Below are positions 6,996 through 9,145 of a stretch of DNA of 9,145 bases, piece after piece (the stretch's first letter is position 1; every line of letters starts with the position of its first letter). Origin of the DNA: Thermoplasmata archaeon. Its GTDB lineage: Archaea > Thermoplasmatota > E2 > UBA202 > DSCA01. The stretch covers positions 1 through 9,145 of the forward strand of contig JAGGSL010000048.1 in assembly GCA_021159125.1 (NCBI GenBank), given 5' to 3'. Position numbers and translations under genes: made by a program. Under the pieces are notes generated by a model that worked only from the letters and a program-made list of their open reading frames with translations, had not been told where the DNA came from and ran no database searches.

Positions 6996-7843
6996 TTTAT
7001 CTCACCCTCGGCATTTATTTTCATGCCTGCCTTTCTATCAGCCCAGCATTGAACCACAACACCCACAGGCAGGGAAGCAGGATGACGCGCAGCTACCTCT
7101 ATGTGGACATCAAGAACAGTTGTATTTCCCCCCAACCCCATCGGGCCTATCCCTGTTGAATTTATTGCGTCAATCAGCTCTTCCTCTATTTCTGCAATCT
7201 CCTTTATTTCACTTCTCTTTCCAACAGGGCGCAACAGGGAGCGTTTTGCAATCTCCATAGCAATATCCGCCCCCCCGCCTATCCCGACGCCGACAACAGT
7301 CGGCGGGCATGGATTTCCTCCGGCACGAACTACCTGTTCCAATATGAATTTTTTGACGCCCTTCATTCCCTCGGAAGGTTTGAGCATCTTCAGTGCAGAC
7401 ATGTTCTCAGAGCCGCCTCCCTTGGGAAATGCTATGATTTCGCATTCATTTCCTTCGCATATTTCCCAGTGGATATATGGTATGTGCATTCCGACATTGC
7501 CGGAAGTTTTTCCGCTTATTATATCGACAGCATTACCCCTCAGGGGTATTTCTTCTGTTGCTTTTTTCACCCCTTCCTCTATGCTCTTTTTGATGAGCCC
7601 AATGTAAGGAAAATCTGCTCCGACCTTTACAAAAAATGTTTGAGTACCTGTGTCCTGGCAGATGGGTTTTTTCTCATTATCTGCAAGCTCAATATTTTTC
7701 AATATTGCAGATAGCTGTGTCCTTGCCGGCTCAACCTCGTTTTCCCTCGCCTTCCTCAACGCATTTACCACATCTGCAGGAAGTTCTGTCGAAGCTATTT
7801 TTATAAGCTCTGCGATGGCATCTGACAGTTCCTTCTCATTCAT
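6980..7843 (-). CDS. Fumarate hydratase, class I, alpha subunit ([4Fe-4S])
   Basis: This 287-residue subunit carries the oxygen-sensitive [4Fe-4S] cluster of class I fumarase. The three cluster cysteines are Cys62 (KPICQDTGTQTF), Cys179 (GGNPCPPTVVGVGIGGGAD) and Cys266 (VVVQCWADRKAG). Other family stretches are IPLRGNAVDIISGKTSGNVG, FPKGGGSENMS and STGIGPMGLGGNTTVLDVHI. The length fits the separate alpha subunit, and the beta subunit follows with a 16-bp overlap. The ATG at 7843 has no clear Shine-Dalgarno site; a TATA-like box about 32 bp upstream would give a leader of only about 6 nt, consistent with a nearly leaderless message. L-tartrate dehydratase alpha is the main alternative, less likely beside malic enzyme. 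Confidence 0.92.
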   Translation of the reverse strand: MNEKELSDAIAELIKIASTELPADVVNALRKARENEVEPARTQLSAILKNIELADNEKKPICQDTGTQTFFVKVGADFPYIGLIKKSIEEGVKKATEEIPLRGNAVDIISGKTSGNVGMHIPYIHWEICEGNECEIIAFPKGGGSENMSALKMLKPSEGMKGVKKFILEQVVRAGGNPCPPTVVGVGIGGGADIAMEIAKRSLLRPVGKRSEIKEIAEIEEELIDAINSTGIGPMGLGGNTTVLDVHIEVAARHPASLPVGVVVQCWADRKAGMKINAEGEIKWNTI

Positions 7844-7870
7844 GCTACCGCTGCATTAACCAGAAATAAC

Positions 7871-7880
7871 TTTTAAACTT
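7871..7880 (-). promoter_or_regulatory. TATA-like box of the fumarase operon
   Basis: Read on the minus strand this is AAGTTTAAAA. Its centre is about 32 bp before the fumarase alpha ATG, so a start 26 bp downstream would fall near 7849 with a leader of about 6 nt. The lack of a Shine-Dalgarno site before that ATG agrees with a very short leader. The box lies downstream of the hairpin element at 7892-7964, so any transcript started above that element would also pass through it. Confidence 0.45.
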
Positions 7881-7891
7881 ATTGAGTAGAA

Positions 7892-7964
7892 GGGAGGATA
7901 GGCAAAAAAAGAGCATCTAGGAGGGGATGGGATGCACTCTAACAACTACCAGCCTATCCTTCCC
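7892..7964 (-). ncRNA. Candidate structured small RNA or leader element
   Basis: Its two ends pair almost perfectly: GGGAGGATAGGC (7892-7903) with GCCTATCCTTCCC (7952-7964), 12 pairs with one bulged base. Inside is a second hairpin, GCATC (7913-7917) with GATGC (7931-7935), extended after one mismatch, with a 13-base loop. On the minus strand the loop reads CCATCCCCTCCTA and the inner hairpin is followed by seven T (7910-7904). A minus-strand TATA-like box (TATATTTAA on +, 7988-7996) is centred 28 bp before 7964, which is about where an archaeal transcript would begin. I recognise no known RNA family. Alternatives are an attenuator for the fumarase operon, a terminator for the gene at 8016-9002, or a small mobile element with inverted ends. 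Confidence 0.4.
7904..7940 (-). terminator. Hairpin followed by T7 run
   Basis: On the minus strand the stem GCATC/GATGC (7935-7931 with 7917-7913), extended by a few more pairs after one mismatch, runs directly into seven T (7910-7904). A T-run of this length is enough to stop archaeal RNA polymerase, so this is the likely 3' end for the transglutaminase-fold gene's message, or for any short RNA begun near 7964. Confidence 0.45.
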
Positions 7965-7987
7965 ATAGAGAGTATAGTTGTTATTAC

Positions 7988-7996
7988 TATATTTAA
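7988..7996 (-). promoter_or_regulatory. TATA-like box upstream of the hairpin element
   Basis: Read on the minus strand this is TTAAATATA. It is centred about 28 bp before 7964, the first base of the long stem, matching usual archaeal TATA-to-start spacing. It lies just after the stop of the transglutaminase-fold gene. The region is AT-rich, so a chance match is possible. Confidence 0.35.
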
Positions 7997-8015
7997 CTTT
8001 CGGATTTTTGCAGGT

Positions 8016-9002
8016 CTATGACTCAAACACAAGTTGAGGCGAGCGTTCAAGCGTTACCTTGGGCATTTTCGCTTTATACGACTTTCTGACTTCCATGTCA
8101 TACCTGCCCCCCTCTTTGATTTCTTCGAGCATTTTGCGCCCTCTTTTTCGTCCTTCTTCGATACTCATGTTTATTTTCAGCACCTCTCCCTTTGCAATCC
8201 AGTTTACCAGAGCATTCCATACTGCCCCTGCGCCGTAAGGCAACCCTTCAAGCAACATCATAGTTCCTTCTACAGGATAGTTCCACATGCCTGTCGGATC
8301 ATCGCCAAGTTTTGCCAGTGGGACACCCATCGCCACCTCATATTCAGGAGTGAATGTCGGGTCTGCCACAACCCATTCTCCATCAATCAGAACTTCGGCA
8401 GTCCCATGAAGCATGAAAGTTCCGAATGCATCATACCAGTCCTTTACAACAGGAGATACACCTACCATGGAGTCATACATTGATTCGATAAGGGCAAGGC
8501 TGTATAGCCTGTATCTGGCTGGCAAACCACCTGCTCTGCAAAGTGCGGCGAAAAGAGAAAGCTGGTGGAGGCATGTCCCACTTCCCCTCTTCAATGTAGC
8601 AACTGCTCCGTCAAGCCCTACAAATGACAGTTTTATGTTATTCTTAACAAATTCAAACACCGCTTCAGCATACTCTCTGTCTGACTTTTTGAACGCGCCG
8701 AGTTCATTTGCAAGCGCTATTATCTCAGGTGCATCTGATTCGCAAAAATGGGTTGGCCTCAGATATCTTTCATTGGATTTGTTATATGGCATGCCTTCCT
8801 CGTATTCCGGAATTCTGTATGGCAGTTCCTGCGTTTTCATATTTTTCAGATATTTTTTTGCAGCTCTGTTAGCTTTTATTATCAATATCGGGTGTTTTAT
8901 CAAAGCTTTCAAAAGTGCGGGAACTGTCCGTATAACGATTTTGAACATCTTCCAGGGTATTATGTAGCCCTTCTCCTTTATTTCTCTCAATTTCTTAAAC
9001 AT
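8016..9002 (-). CDS. Transglutaminase-fold (papain-like) protein
   Basis: This 328-residue protein has the catalytic triad of the transglutaminase-like superfamily: Cys144 in KRGSGTCLHQLSLFAALCRA, His199 in TFMLHGTAEVLIDGEW and Asp214 in VVADPTFTPE, with the usual spacing. The LCRAGGLPARY stretch after the Cys is also typical. The N-terminal 50 residues are basic and hydrophobic in turn (about 20-43), which could be an amphipathic membrane-facing helix; there is no cleavable signal peptide, so the protein is probably cytoplasmic or membrane-associated. In microbes this fold is mostly protease, peptidase or amidase rather than protein cross-linker; the substrate is unknown. The start is firm: ATG abuts the previous gene's TAA and has a near-perfect Shine-Dalgarno GGAGGTGAG (9018-9010) seven bases upstream. 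Confidence 0.82.
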   Translation of the reverse strand: MFKKLREIKEKGYIIPWKMFKIVIRTVPALLKALIKHPILIIKANRAAKKYLKNMKTQELPYRIPEYEEGMPYNKSNERYLRPTHFCESDAPEIIALANELGAFKKSDREYAEAVFEFVKNNIKLSFVGLDGAVATLKRGSGTCLHQLSLFAALCRAGGLPARYRLYSLALIESMYDSMVGVSPVVKDWYDAFGTFMLHGTAEVLIDGEWVVADPTFTPEYEVAMGVPLAKLGDDPTGMWNYPVEGTMMLLEGLPYGAGAVWNALVNWIAKGEVLKINMSIEEGRKRGRKMLEEIKEGGRYDMEVRKSYKAKMPKVTLERSPQLVFES

Positions 9003-9143
9003 TTACTTGCTCACCTCCTTTAAATCACTCAGAAGCATTTTTCTCATCTCTTCTGCACATCCTCTTATCTCCTCTCCTGCCATTCTCTTTACCTCCGGCT
9101 CAAGAACAGGACCAGGGCGGTCGCATACAGGACAATGCTCTAA
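9003..9143 (-). CDS. C-terminal end of unrecognised CxxC protein (partial)
   Basis: An open frame enters from the right edge and ends at TAA (9005-9003). The 46 visible residues begin with LEHCPVCDRPGPVLEPEVKR and continue as a charged, probably helical tail with one more Cys (EEIRGCAEEMRKMLLSDLKE). The CPVC pair suggests half of a zinc knuckle or a redox pair, but a second pair is not in view. I do not recognise the family. The last codons contain the Shine-Dalgarno site for the transglutaminase-fold gene, and stop and start abut, so the two are co-transcribed and translationally coupled. Confidence 0.6.
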   Translation of the reverse strand, partial: LEHCPVCDRPGPVLEPEVKRMAGEEIRGCAEEMRKMLLSDLKEVSK

Positions 9144-9145
9144 CA

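Noticed and set aside
7101..7607. 168-codon plus-strand open frame opposite fumarase alpha
   Set aside because: Shadow of a strongly conserved gene; its Pro/Ser-rich product resembles no family.
7892..7964. tRNA gene
   Set aside because: Length is about right, but there is no T-loop, D-loop or anticodon arm, and a T7 run lies inside.
7892..7967. H/ACA guide RNA reading of the hairpin element
   Set aside because: Lower stem, pocket and upper stem can be drawn, and on the plus strand ATA follows the stem, but the distance from pocket to that triplet is about 25 nt instead of about 14-16 and no kink-turn loop is clear; on the minus strand no ANA box follows.
7886..7969. Small mobile element (MITE) with TAGA target duplication
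   Set aside because: TAGA occurs one base outside each end, but four bases match easily by chance and no second copy is in the window.

Overview
The window looks archaeal, most likely euryarchaeal, possibly from the Thermoplasmata side; that last placement is inference only. Supporting signs are a zinc-ribbon S27ae directly behind a probable S24e, TATA-like boxes rather than -35/-10 promoters, GGAGGTGA-type Shine-Dalgarno sites, a split (two-subunit) glycine decarboxylase P-protein, a split class I fumarase and a small archaeal-type Toprim protein. Genes are packed tightly, with stop and start codons abutting, one base apart or overlapping.

Layout. 1-3006 is a rightward block: the tail of a probable ribosomal protein S24e, S27ae, then gcvPA and gcvPB. 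Together the last two make the glycine-decarboxylating P-protein of the glycine cleavage system; the T, H and L proteins are not in the window. A 41-bp convergent gap with a symmetric inverted repeat separates this block from a leftward one. Read in its own direction (7843 down to 3048), the leftward block holds fumarase alpha, fumarase beta, malic enzyme, a damaged DUF167/YggU gene, a Toprim protein and a secreted M28 metallopeptidase. Fumarase plus malic enzyme form a two-step route from fumarate through malate to pyruvate, CO2 and a reduced nicotinamide cofactor. The [4Fe-4S] fumarase would be oxygen-sensitive, which fits an anaerobic or low-oxygen life. Further right (8016-9145) lie a transglutaminase-fold protein and the tail of an unrecognised CxxC protein, also leftward.

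The least ordinary part is the 172-bp gap at 7844-8015. It holds the fumarase promoter and a compact inverted-repeat element (7892-7964). On the minus strand a TATA-like box lies 28 bp upstream of the element's first base. Inside it are a second hairpin with a C-rich, anti-Shine-Dalgarno-like loop and a run of seven T. It may be an unrecognised small RNA or a leader/attenuator; this rests on base pairing seen by eye. The second point of interest is the DUF167 gene, whose two halves lie in different frames and which lacks its expected first strand. No CRISPR array, tRNA, rRNA, transposase or integrase was seen.
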